From an uncultured Kiritimatiellota bacterium (GTDB taxonomy: Bacteria > Verrucomicrobiota > Kiritimatiellia > RFP12 > UBA1067), in assembly GCA_934643865.1 (NCBI GenBank), contig CAKUCX010000004.1:19693-83692 (forward strand): DNA of 64,000 bases, written 5' to 3'. A program made the position numbers and the translations under genes. The notes under the pieces were generated by a model. The model made no database searches, was not told the origin of the DNA, and was given only the letters and a program-made list of their open reading frames with translations. Each line of letters begins with the position of its first letter. Position 1 is the stretch's first letter. Positions 33,311-41,776 of the stretch are shown here, piece by piece.

Positions 33311-33319
33311 AAACCTGAA
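33311..33319 (-). promoter_or_regulatory. Extended -10 promoter box of the dehydrogenase gene
   Basis: Minus strand AATATGGTATAATTCAGG; TATAAT ends about 25 nt before ATG 33293, leaving room for an AAAAGGA Shine-Dalgarno sequence, so this message has a leader. Confidence 0.5.
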
Positions 33320-33380
33320 TTATACCATATTCCCCACGCCCCGGGCTGTCGCGGCCGCGTCCCCGCCGCCGTCCCGAGCT

Positions 33381-33403
33381 TCAATGGGGTCTGACCCCAT
33401 TGA
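33381..33403. repeat. REP palindrome
   Basis: Perfect 11-bp arms. It truncates the IS3 orfB reading frame, which ends CRRCGSNGSMGSDPIEA across it. Confidence 0.92.
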
Positions 33404-33893
33404 CCCATTGGAACCGCATCTCCTGCAAACCCTGCTCACGAGAAGCTTCTCCTCCTCATGCAGCACGTGCGCTACACTCCACCATTCTTTTTTTTTAAGT
33501 CCTCGACGCTCGTTCCCGCGCGCTGGCACGCGATCTTGAGAAACTCGACGTCGATCTTGTGGTCCAGGACCTCGTCGGCAAGACTCTGCTTCAGCCGCAG
33601 CACCTGCTCCTCGAGCTCCTTGATCCGATCCAATTCGGTCCTTGTCCTCACGTAGATCAATCTCCCTTTCAGATGTTCGAAGCCGAGCTTGTGCATCCAG
33701 TTGTAGACCGACATCTCGGCAATCCCATATGCCCGAGCGGCCTCCTGAACTGACTTCCATTTTGCATCCCTCAGCTCCTCCATCACCTTGAGTTTGAACG
33801 CCTCACTATACCTTTTTCGGTCTCTCATGACCACCTCTTTCTTCTTTGACTTCAAGAAGAAAGTGTTAACCTATCATAAAACCGGACAACTTC
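33404..33893 (-). mobile_element. IS3-family remnant: left end and orfA intact, orfB truncated
   Basis: A TGTCCGGTTTTATGATAGGT end with AACACTTTC (minus strand, ~33893-33860) looks like an IS3 terminal repeat. It is followed by orfA, an A-rich slippery sequence (AAAAAAAAAG at ~33488) in the position of the IS3 programmed frameshift, and about 25 codons of orfB (WWSVAHVLHEEEKLLVSRVCRRCG). The rest of orfB and the right end are missing at the REP. Confidence 0.75.
33472..33828 (-). CDS. IS3-family transposase OrfA (118 aa)
   Basis: A helix-turn-helix transposase subunit: RYSEAFKLKVMEELRDAKWKSVQEAARAYGIAEMSVYNWMHKLGF is the HTH_Tnp_1 domain; TELDRIKELEEQVLRLKQSLADEVLDHKIDVEFLKIA is the leucine-zipper-like coiled coil with the usual L-E-V/I-D-x-x-F-L-K-I-A ending. 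ATG 33828 follows GAGGTGGTC. The gene is complete, but the element cannot move without its catalytic OrfB. Confidence 0.88.
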   Translation of the reverse strand: MRDRKRYSEAFKLKVMEELRDAKWKSVQEAARAYGIAEMSVYNWMHKLGFEHLKGRLIYVRTRTELDRIKELEEQVLRLKQSLADEVLDHKIDVEFLKIACQRAGTSVEDLKKKNGGV

Positions 33894-34126
33894 CTTCGCT
33901 CCCCGCAATCTTCACATATATTGGCACCCTATAATGCGCCGCAATGTTATCTGCCTGTACTATTCTCATATATCTTGCCTGTTCGTTTCATCACCTATCA
34001 CTCGTTCTTATCAACCAGGCTCAGTACAAAAAACAGCATTTTTTGACCTCGACCATCCCCCAACCTGTTGAATCATAATCTTCCGTACCATAGCACTATC
34101 CCCCTCATGATGACTTGGCAAGACCG
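33894..34126. other. Non-coding stretch
   Basis: AT-rich sequence between the IS3 end and the next REP block, with no convincing gene or repeat. Together with 34127-34665 it forms an 830-bp interval without an intact gene. Confidence 0.4.
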
Positions 34127-34149
34127 TCAATGGGGTCTGACCCCATTGA
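34127..34149. repeat. REP palindrome followed by tandem half-copies
   Basis: A complete palindrome, then three further half-sites: GACCCCATTGACGA-like units at ~34153-34165 and ~34181-34195 with an AAGGTCTTTGACGAATGAC spacer. They lie at the 3' side of the truncated transposase copy. Confidence 0.85.
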
Positions 34150-34205
34150 CGAGACCCCATTGACGAAGGTCTTTGACGAATGACCCCATTGACGAAAGGG
34201 AATGT

Positions 34206-34466
34206 TGATAACTCATCGTCTGCCTCCCCTCAAGGCGCCAAGGTTCCGGAGCGACGACAGGCGGACGTCGCCGACCTGAAAGTCTACCGGCGGCGTCTTG
34301 TGCCCGCGCGGGAATGCCGCTTCCTCCCGCTTGACGACACCTTCCACAAAAGATGCCGAGCCGATGACGGCCGCCGAAGTGAACACGGCCTCCTCCTTCT
34401 CCGCCTGCTCGGCCGTGTCCCGTTCCATGCGCTGCCGAAGCTGCTGCCCATGAATCCCCTTCACGG
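34206..34466 (-). mobile_element. Truncated copy of the RAYT transposase gene (3' end only)
   Basis: About 260 bp almost identical (a few substitutions) to 35633-35893, encoding the last ~85 residues of the transposase at 35642-36697. It is bracketed by REP palindromes at 34127-34149 and 34471-34493, so REP plus fragment may be a non-autonomous derivative. Confidence 0.9.
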
Positions 34467-34470
34467 AGCT

Positions 34471-34493
34471 TCAATGGGGTCTGACCCCATTGA
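34471..34493. repeat. REP palindrome
   Basis: Perfect 11-bp arms; marks the point where homology of the truncated transposase copy to the full gene ends. Confidence 0.92.
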
Positions 34494-34665
34494 CCCCTCT
34501 CCTCTCACATTTGCCATCTGCTGGCAATCCCAGCACTCAACCGCAAATTCGCCGCCTCGCATTACCTCTCATCCGCTCAATCACCCAACCCAACGCCCAC
34601 GCCTCATTGTACCGGCCAACACCTCAATCAGCATCATTCCACCAACCACGCCACACACTCCAAAC

Positions 34666-35577
34666 TCACTCTTCTCCTCCGCCCTTATATTCAAGAAGTC
34701 TTACGCTTGCCGACCCCTTCTTAAACTCCGCCATAACACACAACATTGCGCCGACATTATTGAGTTGTATTGCGATGCCATCAATCCTCTGACAGATTAC
34801 GTTCCCGTTCCCATAACGTATCTTTATATTTCCCAAATCACTTATCATTTGCTTCAGCCTCACACATTCGTAGGCCAATTCTTTCTCTTCATTTTCACAT
34901 GCAATCTTCATCAGGCAATCCGCCAATATCTTTGACACCTTTATCAAATTTCCCTGAGCCATCTTTAGATTAATCTTCCCTAATAACGAGGATGCCCACC
35001 CTGCTGCATTTCTAATGAAACCCGCATCTTTCTTTGGCCTTGCAAGTAATGAGAATATAGCTACCATACAATCTTGATCGTGTTGAGTAACACTATATAA
35101 GATTTTCAAGAAATCACTCATAGCTGCATCACACAGCAACCCATCATTTTTCTGTATGCCCTTTGCTAAATCTTCCAATTTTATGTCGTTAATTTTCTTC
35201 ACCATTTCAGATTCAGATGAGCCAAGCTCAGCATCTATATCATCATGACCTTGAACAAGAACAGAGGCCACAATAGCTATCAACGTGTCTTTCTTGTGAT
35301 CAATATAGCATTTTATGAGCTTGGTAAATATCTTCCATGCGTGCGCTTGATGCCATGGCATAATCCCCCTAAAAAGCAGACACACAAATATAATTATGCG
35401 AAGTATAATGATCGCAAGCCACAGAAGGCCCGCCAATATCACTCGCCACCACCACCGCTTAGCCAACACCCCCGACAACCACCATGCGAACTCACTAGAC
35501 AACAGCGACCATAATAAGGCTGCGCCGCACAGGAATATTGGCCAAACCGAGCAAAGTATATTTAGGAATGTTTCCAC
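34666..35577 (-). CDS. Hypothetical membrane-anchored protein (303 aa)
   Basis: METFLNILCSVWPIFLCGAALLWSL and VILAGLLWLAIIILRIIIFVCLLF are two strong hydrophobic segments, followed by a soluble helical region of ~210 residues with no recognised motif. It is AT-rich and sits alone between the truncated and the complete transposase copies, each edged by REP palindromes, so it looks like cargo captured between two transposase copies. Function unknown. Confidence 0.65.
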   Translation of the reverse strand: METFLNILCSVWPIFLCGAALLWSLLSSEFAWWLSGVLAKRWWWRVILAGLLWLAIIILRIIIFVCLLFRGIMPWHQAHAWKIFTKLIKCYIDHKKDTLIAIVASVLVQGHDDIDAELGSSESEMVKKINDIKLEDLAKGIQKNDGLLCDAAMSDFLKILYSVTQHDQDCMVAIFSLLARPKKDAGFIRNAAGWASSLLGKINLKMAQGNLIKVSKILADCLMKIACENEEKELAYECVRLKQMISDLGNIKIRYGNGNVICQRIDGIAIQLNNVGAMLCVMAEFKKGSASVRLLEYKGGGEE

Positions 35578-35601
35578 TATACTGCGTCAATGTGGTCTGC
35601 G

Positions 35602-35624
35602 TCAATGGGGTCAGACCCCATTGA
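35602..35624. repeat. REP palindrome at the 3' side of the RAYT gene
   Basis: Perfect arms, preceded by a half-copy TCAATGTGGTCTG at ~35587. GTTGATAACT follows at ~35632 and recurs at ~36732 on the other side of the gene. Confidence 0.92.
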
Positions 35625-35641
35625 CGAAAACTGTTGATAAC

Positions 35642-36697
35642 TCATCGTCTGCATCCCCTCAAGGCGCCAAGGTTCCGAAGCGACGACAGGCGGACGTCGC
35701 CGACCTGAAAGTCTACCGGCGGCGTCTTGTGCCCGCGCGGGAATGCCGCTTCCTCCCGCTTGACGACACCTTCCACAAAAGATGCCGAGCCGATGACGGC
35801 CGCCGAAGTGAACACGGCCTCCTCCTTCTCCGCCTGCTCGGCCGTGTCCCGTTCCATGCGCTGCCGAAGCTGCTGCCCATGAATCCCCTTCACGGTCTCC
35901 CAGGGTGCGCCCGTGTCATAGACGAACCCATAGGCCGCGCGTCGCCGCACGTCGCCCGCAAGCGCGGCAGACCAGCCGCACCACGGATAGTCACCCGGAT
36001 CCGCGCAAAGCTTCGCACGCCAGGCGTTCAAGTCTATGTAAGCCGCGACGGCCGACATCGCCTCTACCGAGCGCTGGACAATCACATCACTGAACCGGCC
36101 TTCCCACAGCCCCCCGACATGTCCATGCCGATGATTGTAGTACTGCGAAATGTCCTGCTTGAGGATCTTCATGAACGCGCTCAGGTCGTACATCCGCAGC
36201 AGCTGGCGCTCATATTCGTCCTCTATCTCCTCCGGACCGAGCCCCGACCATTTGTCCATCAGCAGGGAGAAGCCCATCGGACGCATCACGATCCTCATCC
36301 GATCGACCAGTTCCTCTCGCGTCATCTCGTAGCGCTCAAGCACAGGAAGCGAATACAGCCGCCTGAATTCATCGACCTCGGACTGGGTGAACACGTTAAA
36401 CTCGCTCACGCGGTAGACATCGCCCTCCCTGAACTTGTCGAAGTCATATCCGAGGAAATACCCCGCACCCTCCCACGCGACGAGCGTAGCCGGCTTGTCG
36501 ATGAAGAGTAGCAGGTGAAGGTGGTTGCTCATGATGGCATACGACACCACGCTGACGCCCGAAAAGCGCTCGACATTGCGAATCAGGCGCAGGACAATCT
36601 CCTTCTCCGCATCGTCGAAGAAGAACTCGCGGTGCGCGATTCGCGTCACCACATGATAACACACATTCTTGGGCTGGTATCGGATCTTACGCGCCAT
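35642..36697 (-). CDS. REP-associated tyrosine transposase (RAYT, Y1 HUH family, 351 aa)
   Basis: A Y1 transposase related to IS200/IS605 TnpA, expected to act on REP palindromes through single-stranded DNA. The HUH-type motif is YAIMSNHLHLLLFI (His ~59 and 61). KILKQDISQYYNHRHGHVGGLWEGRF carries the likely catalytic tyrosine and the G-x-L-W-x-G-R-F signature of RAYTs. The C-terminal ~110 residues (AFVYDTGAPWETVKGIHGQQL... to the end) are an extension whose 3' coding part is duplicated at 34206-34466. REP palindromes lie 18 bp after the stop and 8 bp before the start. All REPs I found in the window lie within ~10 kb of this gene. Confidence 0.92.
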   Translation of the reverse strand: MARKIRYQPKNVCYHVVTRIAHREFFFDDAEKEIVLRLIRNVERFSGVSVVSYAIMSNHLHLLLFIDKPATLVAWEGAGYFLGYDFDKFREGDVYRVSEFNVFTQSEVDEFRRLYSLPVLERYEMTREELVDRMRIVMRPMGFSLLMDKWSGLGPEEIEDEYERQLLRMYDLSAFMKILKQDISQYYNHRHGHVGGLWEGRFSDVIVQRSVEAMSAVAAYIDLNAWRAKLCADPGDYPWCGWSAALAGDVRRRAAYGFVYDTGAPWETVKGIHGQQLRQRMERDTAEQAEKEEAVFTSAAVIGSASFVEGVVKREEAAFPRGHKTPPVDFQVGDVRLSSLRNLGALRGCRR

Positions 36698-36704
36698 TTC
36701 TCTC

Positions 36705-36724
36705 CATGGGGTCTGACCCCATTG
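36705..36724. repeat. REP palindrome at the 5' side of the RAYT gene
   Basis: CCATGGGGTCTGACCCCATTG, slightly degenerate at the outer end. Confidence 0.85.
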
Positions 36725-37085
36725 CAGGAAAATGTTGATAACTTGGGAGGAAGTTCACCACGCATACCGCAGTCAAAGAATCCAACTTTTCAATTGAAAG
36801 AGTCTCTTTCATAACAAAGCCCTTCTGCAATCTCCAGCTTCTTTCGCAACATCTGCCCAAGCCAATCCATTGTACGCATGATGTTGCCGCATCGTATCAC
36901 TTATTAGTCATTTCCTTGAAGACAGGCAGATTCTTGAAGACAGGCAGAGACAAGAAAGTCATTTCCATCGGCGCTGCGCCTTGCTGACAGCGGGACGCGA
37001 GGTCTTCATCCGCGTGGCGCGTTCAGTCTGCAAGACGCCCATCCCCTTCATCCGAATTCTCCACGTTCGTAGACATATAGTAAAG
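36725..37085. other. Non-coding stretch with short direct repeats
   Basis: No gene. TTCTTGAAGACAGGCAGA occurs in tandem (~36913-36950), flanked on both sides by GTCATTTCC. Confidence 0.45.
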
Positions 37086-37589
37086 TTACCACAACAAGTT
37101 CCTTCCGCCACCCGATGAAAGGACGCGCATCTGATGGATGGCGATTTCGTTGAGCCGCCTCAGTCGCTCAGGCTGTGGTATGCCATCTTGGATCATCACG
37201 GCGTTGAGGTTTTCCATGTTCGACATGCAGATCAGCTGATTGATGTCGGCATAGTCTCGCTGGTTGCCTTTGAGGTCTGGATGCGTGAGTTGCCATTGCT
37301 GATGCATCTGCCCGAAAAGCGCAACGTTCAGCACGTCCGCCTCGTTCGCGTAGATGATGCTCATCTGGGCGCGCGTAACCGCCGCAGGGATGAGGTGCTG
37401 CTGAATCGCGTCCGTGTGGATACGATAATTGATTTTCGCCAGCTCGCGCTTGCCCGACCATCCCAATTGTGCCTGCTCCGCCGCCTTGAGCCGCTGGAAT
37501 CCCTTGACCAGATACAATTCAAATTCAACCGAGAGCCACGCCGCAGATTGCCGCACCATCACAATCCAGTCGTTTATTACCATGTCCGC
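37086..37589 (-). pseudogene. KilA-N domain protein, N-terminally deleted
   Basis: The C-terminal ~155 residues follow the KilA-N family closely (WLSVEFELYLVKGFQRLK, KINYRIHTDAIQQHLIPAAVTRAQ, YANEADVLNVALFGQMHQQW, DYADINQLICMSNMENLNAVMI). The KilA-N DNA-binding region itself is mostly missing: ADMVINDWI is followed directly by VRQSAAWLSVEF, skipping roughly 50 residues. Upstream it runs into a glycosyltransferase fragment with no start of its own. KilA-N proteins are phage- and island-associated. Confidence 0.75.
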
Positions 37590-37768
37590 CGTCGGCCACG
37601 CCGCGTTGATGCAGCTGCCGCAGTTCCCGTTCGCCTTGCCGATGACGCGGAAATGCCCAGACACTTCGCCTTGAATCCGTGCGCCATCTCGCTCGTGCAG
37701 TCTTTCGACCCGTCGTTGACCGCGATGACGTCCAGCCGGTTCAGCGTGTCCGCGTCTCGGATGCGCAC
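37590..37768 (-). pseudogene. Glycosyltransferase family 2 fragment, frameshifted
   Basis: RLDVIAVNDGSKDCTSEMAHGFKAK (37768 downward) is a GT2 DGS motif region; after a frameshift HFRVIGKANGNCGSCINAA continues the same fold in the frame of the KilA-N remnant. Both ends are missing. Confidence 0.7.
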
Positions 37769-37771
37769 GCC

Positions 37772-39340
37772 CTACTGGATCCTCTCCACGGCCGCGTCGA
37801 CGAGCTGGCGCGTCTTGGAGTCGAACGCGAGGCCGATGGCGATGATGGGCAACCCGCGCGCGCGATATGGCTCGGCATAGCCCTTCTCGCGGATCTGGGC
37901 GAGCGCGTCCGCCGCCGTCGCGTCGACCTTCAGCTCGAAAATGTAGACGCCGCACGGGTGCGTCGCGACGAGGTCGCCGCGGCCTGCCGTCTGCGTGACT
38001 TCGGGGTCGTACCGAAAGCCCTGCGCGGCGAGCAGCATGCAGAGGGGCCGCGTGTAGGAGAACTCGTTCTTCCGCTCGAAACCCTCGTGCGAACCATAGG
38101 GCAGCTGTGCGTAGAGGGACTTGAGGCCGTCGAAGAACGCATCGAACTGGCTCGCGCGCAGCTTGACTCCGAGCGAGGCCGACCACTGCGCGTCCTTCCC
38201 CGCGTAGGCCCCCGCAAGGAGCGCGGCGAGATCCTGCCGCACCTCCTCGTCCGGCACGCGGAGCGTGTAGAGCCCGTAGGAGTAGTCCGCGATCGTGAGG
38301 TAGCCCGTCTGGTAGAGAAGCCCGACCGGCTGAATGTGCGCGAGGTCGGCGACGTCGAAGTCCGCCTCGCCGGCGAAAGTCTCGCGGTCGGGGTCGATGG
38401 AAAGCGCTCCCTCGCGCCGGATGTAGTTCATCAGCGTCGAGGCGCGCCCCGTCGACGTCCACGTCGGCTTGAACCGCGCGGACGTGGAGACAAGCGTCAG
38501 CGCAATCGAGACGGGGTTGTAGACCGTGACCGGGTTCTCGTCCGCGAAGCGGTAGCCGTTGAACCAGCGCTTCAGCTCGGCGCGGAACGCCTCATACGTC
38601 AGTCCCATCCGTTCCGCCTTGGCGCGCATGTGCCCCTCGAAGTTGGCGGACAGTTCCTCCTCCGTGTAGCCGTAGAGCGCGGCGTAGTCGGCCTCGAAGG
38701 AGATGTCGTTGAGGCTGGAGAGCGTCGAGAAGACCGAGAGCTTCGTGAACTTCGACACGCCCGTGATGTAGAGGAAGCGGATCTTCCCCGAGTTGTCCTT
38801 GAACTGCGCGTAGATCGCCGAGAGCCGCGTGCGGATCCTCTCGGCGAGGTCGACGTCGGCGAGCGCCTTCGCCACCGGGTCGTCGTACTCGTCGATTAGG
38901 ATCGCCGGGCCCACGCCGTCCTTCTTATAGAAGAAGTCGATGGCCCGCGCGAGGTTGGACGAGGGCGGAATCGCGGGGTCATACGGATAGCCCGCCGCGC
39001 GCAGCGCGTCGCCCACGGCGATTGCCAGCGTCCGCTCGAACGTCTCGATGTTCGAGACCTCCACCCCGCCCCAGTTGAAGTGGATGACGGCGTGGGGCTT
39101 CCAGTCGTAGCCGGTCTTCGCGATCGCGAGACCGTCGAAGAACTCCCGGTGGCCGAGGAAGATCGACTTGAGCGTCGTCACGCTCAGCGACTTGCCGAAC
39201 CGGCGCGGACGCGCGCAGAAGAAGAACGTACTGCCCGGCTTCGTGATGAGCCGGTGCAGGTGCGCCGTCTTGTCAACGTAGAGCAGGCCCTCCTTGCGCA
39301 GGGTCTCGAAGTCGGCGATGTTGGTGGCGATTGGCTTCAT
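37772..39340 (-). CDS. AAA-ATPase-like / PD-(D/E)XK nuclease domain protein (522 aa)
   Basis: Architecture AAA-ATPase_like (PF09820 type) followed by PDDEXK_9 (PF08011 type). MKPIATNIADFETLRKEGLLYVDKTAHLHRLI opens the domain; the P-loop region is FFFCARPRRFGKSLSVTTLKSIF; the Walker B-like stretch is AILIDEYDDPVAKAL; the nuclease core near the C-terminus is HPCGVYIFELKVDATAADALAQI, with AEPYRARGLPIIAIGLAFD. These genes are abundant in gut-associated anaerobes and of unknown role. The start is ATG 39340, with TATAAT ending 6 nt upstream (TGCTATAATGCGCGC), another apparent leaderless gene. The upstream in-frame extension to 39400 is ignored. Confidence 0.92.
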   Translation of the reverse strand: MKPIATNIADFETLRKEGLLYVDKTAHLHRLITKPGSTFFFCARPRRFGKSLSVTTLKSIFLGHREFFDGLAIAKTGYDWKPHAVIHFNWGGVEVSNIETFERTLAIAVGDALRAAGYPYDPAIPPSSNLARAIDFFYKKDGVGPAILIDEYDDPVAKALADVDLAERIRTRLSAIYAQFKDNSGKIRFLYITGVSKFTKLSVFSTLSSLNDISFEADYAALYGYTEEELSANFEGHMRAKAERMGLTYEAFRAELKRWFNGYRFADENPVTVYNPVSIALTLVSTSARFKPTWTSTGRASTLMNYIRREGALSIDPDRETFAGEADFDVADLAHIQPVGLLYQTGYLTIADYSYGLYTLRVPDEEVRQDLAALLAGAYAGKDAQWSASLGVKLRASQFDAFFDGLKSLYAQLPYGSHEGFERKNEFSYTRPLCMLLAAQGFRYDPEVTQTAGRGDLVATHPCGVYIFELKVDATAADALAQIREKGYAEPYRARGLPIIAIGLAFDSKTRQLVDAAVERIQ

Positions 39341-39460
39341 GCGCGCATTATAGCACATCATCGCGCCGTCCGTCTGGCGACACGCGACTGACGGTGGCAT
39401 CCTATTCTCACGACGCGCCCCTGACGCCGTGCGAATCGGGCAAGAACGAGATGGGGCCTG

Positions 39461-40012
39461 TCACATCTCCATCGGCTCGATGTCGGCCAACGAGGGATGC
39501 CTTCGGTCTTTTTCGGAAAGCATCAGCGCCACATCCAGCTTCGGCCATGCGATCTTCAGCGCCGGATCGTCGAAGAGCAGGCCTCTTTCCGCCGCAGGGC
39601 AGTAGGGATTGTCGCACTTGTAGGAGACGAGCGTGTCGTCCTCAAGGACGATGAAGCCGTGCGCGAACCCGCGCGGGATGTAGAGCTGGCGATGGTCTTC
39701 GGCCGACAGCGTTTCGGCGGCATATTTGCCAAAGGTCGGCGAGCCCCGGCGGATGTCGACCGCGACGTCCCAGACCGCGCCACGAACCACGCGCACGAGC
39801 TTCGCCTGCGCATGCGGCGCGGCCTGCCAGTGGAGGCCGCGGACGACGCCCTTCGCGGAGAACGACTCGTTGTCCTGCACAAAGTCGGCCATGACGCCCG
39901 CAGACCGGTAGCGCGCGGCATTGTACTGCTCAACGAACCACCCGCGCGCATCTCCATGGACATCGGGGACGATGACCTTGACCCCCTTGATCGCCGCATC
40001 ACTGACGTGCAT
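39461..40012 (-). CDS. rfbC: dTDP-4-dehydrorhamnose 3,5-epimerase
   Basis: The third step of dTDP-L-rhamnose synthesis, a cupin-fold epimerase of 183 residues (normal length). The catalytic motifs are GVVRGLHWQ (His) and YIPRGFAHGFIVLED; DVAVDIRRGSPTFGKYAAETLS lies between. ATG 40012 overlaps the rfbD stop by 14 bp. It is last of the four rhamnose genes read on the minus strand. Confidence 0.95.
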   Translation of the reverse strand: MHVSDAAIKGVKVIVPDVHGDARGWFVEQYNAARYRSAGVMADFVQDNESFSAKGVVRGLHWQAAPHAQAKLVRVVRGAVWDVAVDIRRGSPTFGKYAAETLSAEDHRQLYIPRGFAHGFIVLEDDTLVSYKCDNPYCPAAERGLLFDDPALKIAWPKLDVALMLSEKDRRHPSLADIEPMEM

Positions 40013-40892
40013 GGCCGCCCTCCGGAAACTCCAGGTCCAGAAACTCGCGCAGCGCGTCCTGCCAGGCGGGCATGGGCGGAAGCGCGGCGAGGCGCAGCCC
40101 CATCTTCTCCAGGCAGGAGTTCTTCGGACGCGGCGCGGGGCGCGGGAACGCCTCCGTCGAGCATGGCTCAATCCTCTGGTCTCTGCCCGCAAGGCGGAAG
40201 ATCTCGCGCGCGAACTCCGCCCAGCTCGCCTCTCCTTCGCACGTCATGTGAAACGTGCCGCAGAGGCGCGGGCGCTGGAGAAGTTCGCCCAGCGCGCGCG
40301 CGACGGCGACCGCGCTCGTCGGATTGCCCCGCTGGTCGTCGACGACCTTGAGCGTCGGGCGCGTGCCGTCCGCCAGCTTCAGCATCGTGTGGACGAAGCT
40401 CGGCCCGCCAAAGCCATAGAGCCAGCTGACGCGGCAGATGCAGTGGTTCGGGCACAGCCGCCGAACCAGCTCCTCGCCCGCGAACTTGGACTGCCCGTAG
40501 ACCGTCCGCCCGCCGTTTGCCGCGTCGAACTCCGTATAGGCCCGCGCCGCATCCCCCGCGAACACATAGTCGGTCGAGATCGCGATGAGGCGCACCCCCT
40601 GGCGGTGGCACGCCGCCGCCACATTGGCCGAGCCGCGCGCATTGAGCCGGTAGGCGCGTTCGGGCGACGCCTCGCAGGCGTCAACCGCCGTCGCGGCCGC
40701 GCAGTGGATCACCGCGTCGGGCCGCGCGGCGGCAAGCACGGCGTCAATGGCGTCCTCGTCCGTGACGTCCGCCTCGGGAAGATCCGTGGGGACGATCCTG
40801 AAGACGCCCCCGTCCCGCGTCGCCTGGCCCTGCAAGATGCGCGAGACGGTCCGCCCCAGCATGCCCCTTCCGCCTGTCAGCAGGACGGTCAC
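39999..40892 (-). CDS. rfbD: dTDP-4-dehydrorhamnose reductase
   Basis: The final reduction step to dTDP-L-rhamnose. An SDR-type protein of 297 residues starting at GTG 40892, which overlaps the rfbA stop as GTGA. VTVLLTGGRGMLGRTVSRIL is the NAD(P) loop; PDAVIHCAAATAVDACE, AISTDYVFAGD and TVYGQSKFAGEELVR (the Y-x-x-x-K pair) are family motifs; WLYGFGGPSFVHTML and DQRGNPTS also fit RfbD. Confidence 0.95.
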   Translation of the reverse strand: MTVLLTGGRGMLGRTVSRILQGQATRDGGVFRIVPTDLPEADVTDEDAIDAVLAAARPDAVIHCAAATAVDACEASPERAYRLNARGSANVAAACHRQGVRLIAISTDYVFAGDAARAYTEFDAANGGRTVYGQSKFAGEELVRRLCPNHCICRVSWLYGFGGPSFVHTMLKLADGTRPTLKVVDDQRGNPTSAVAVARALGELLQRPRLCGTFHMTCEGEASWAEFAREIFRLAGRDQRIEPCSTEAFPRPAPRPKNSCLEKMGLRLAALPPMPAWQDALREFLDLEFPEGGHARQ

Positions 40893-41776
40893 CGGACGGC
40901 CTCCCCCGACGCCTTCGCCAGGTCCTTGAGATACAGCCCGTAGGTGGACGTTCCGTACCCCTCCGCCAGGCGGGACAACTGCCCATCGTCGATCCATCCC
41001 TTGCGCCACGCGACTTCCTCGATGCAGGCGATCTGAAGGCCCTGGCGCTCGGTGAGCGCGCGGACGAAATTCGTCGCGTCGGCAAGCGACTGGTGCGTGC
41101 CTGTGTCGAGCCAGGCGTAGCCGCGCGACATCATCTTCAGCGTCAGGCGGTTCTGCTCCAGGTAGACGCGGTTGAGGTCCGTGATCTCGTACTCGCCGCG
41201 CGCCGACGGCTTCAGGTCCGCCGCATAGTCGACGACGTCGTTCGGATAGAAGTAGAGCCCGACCACCGCCCAGTTCGACTTCGGCTTCGCCGGCTTCTCC
41301 TCCAGCGAAACGACCTTGCCGTCGGCGTCGAACGCCGCGACGCCGTAGCGCTCGGGCTCGTTGACGCGATAGCCGAAGACCACGGCCTCCTTCGACGCGC
41401 TCGCCGCGCGCAGCAGTTCCGGCAAGGTCGCCCCGTAGAAAATGTTGTCGCCCAGGACGAGGCACACATCGTCGTCGCCGATGAACGAGCGGCCAAGCAC
41501 AAACGCCTGGGCAAGGCCGTTGGGCGTTTCCTGGACCTTGTAGGAGAACTTCATGCCGAGCGCCGAGCCGTCGCCCAGCAGGCGCTCGAAGTTCGGAAGA
41601 TCCGCCGGCGTCGAGATGATGAGCACCTCGCGGATGTCGGCGAGCATGAGCGTCGAGAGCGGATAGAAGACCATCGGCTTGTCGTAGACCGGCAGAAGCT
41701 GCTTCGACACGACGCGCGTGAGCGGATGGAGGCGCGTCCCCGCGCCCCCGGCCAAGATGATTCCCTTACGTGACAT
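40889..41776 (-). CDS. rfbA: Glucose-1-phosphate thymidylyltransferase
   Basis: The first step of the dTDP-rhamnose pathway. The 295 residues match the family. KGIILAGGAGTRLHPLTRVVSKQLLPVYDKPMVFYPL is diagnostic; LVLGDNIFYG, SLEEKPAKPKSNWAVVGLYFYPNDV and RGYAWLDTGTHQSL follow. ATG 41776 starts within the 3' end of a small glycosyltransferase remnant. Coupled to rfbD by a 4-bp overlap. Confidence 0.96.
   Translation of the reverse strand: MSRKGIILAGGAGTRLHPLTRVVSKQLLPVYDKPMVFYPLSTLMLADIREVLIISTPADLPNFERLLGDGSALGMKFSYKVQETPNGLAQAFVLGRSFIGDDDVCLVLGDNIFYGATLPELLRAASASKEAVVFGYRVNEPERYGVAAFDADGKVVSLEEKPAKPKSNWAVVGLYFYPNDVVDYAADLKPSARGEYEITDLNRVYLEQNRLTLKMMSRGYAWLDTGTHQSLADATNFVRALTERQGLQIACIEEVAWRKGWIDDGQLSRLAEGYGTSTYGLYLKDLAKASGEAVR

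Noticed and set aside
34490..34792. Plus-strand ORF of 100 codons
   Set aside because: Low-complexity translation, no start signal, and it overlaps the 3' end of a better-supported minus-strand gene.
36913..36950. GAAGACAGGCAGA direct repeats as an origin or attachment site
   Set aside because: Only two copies, no partner site or recombinase nearby; listed only as a minor repeat.
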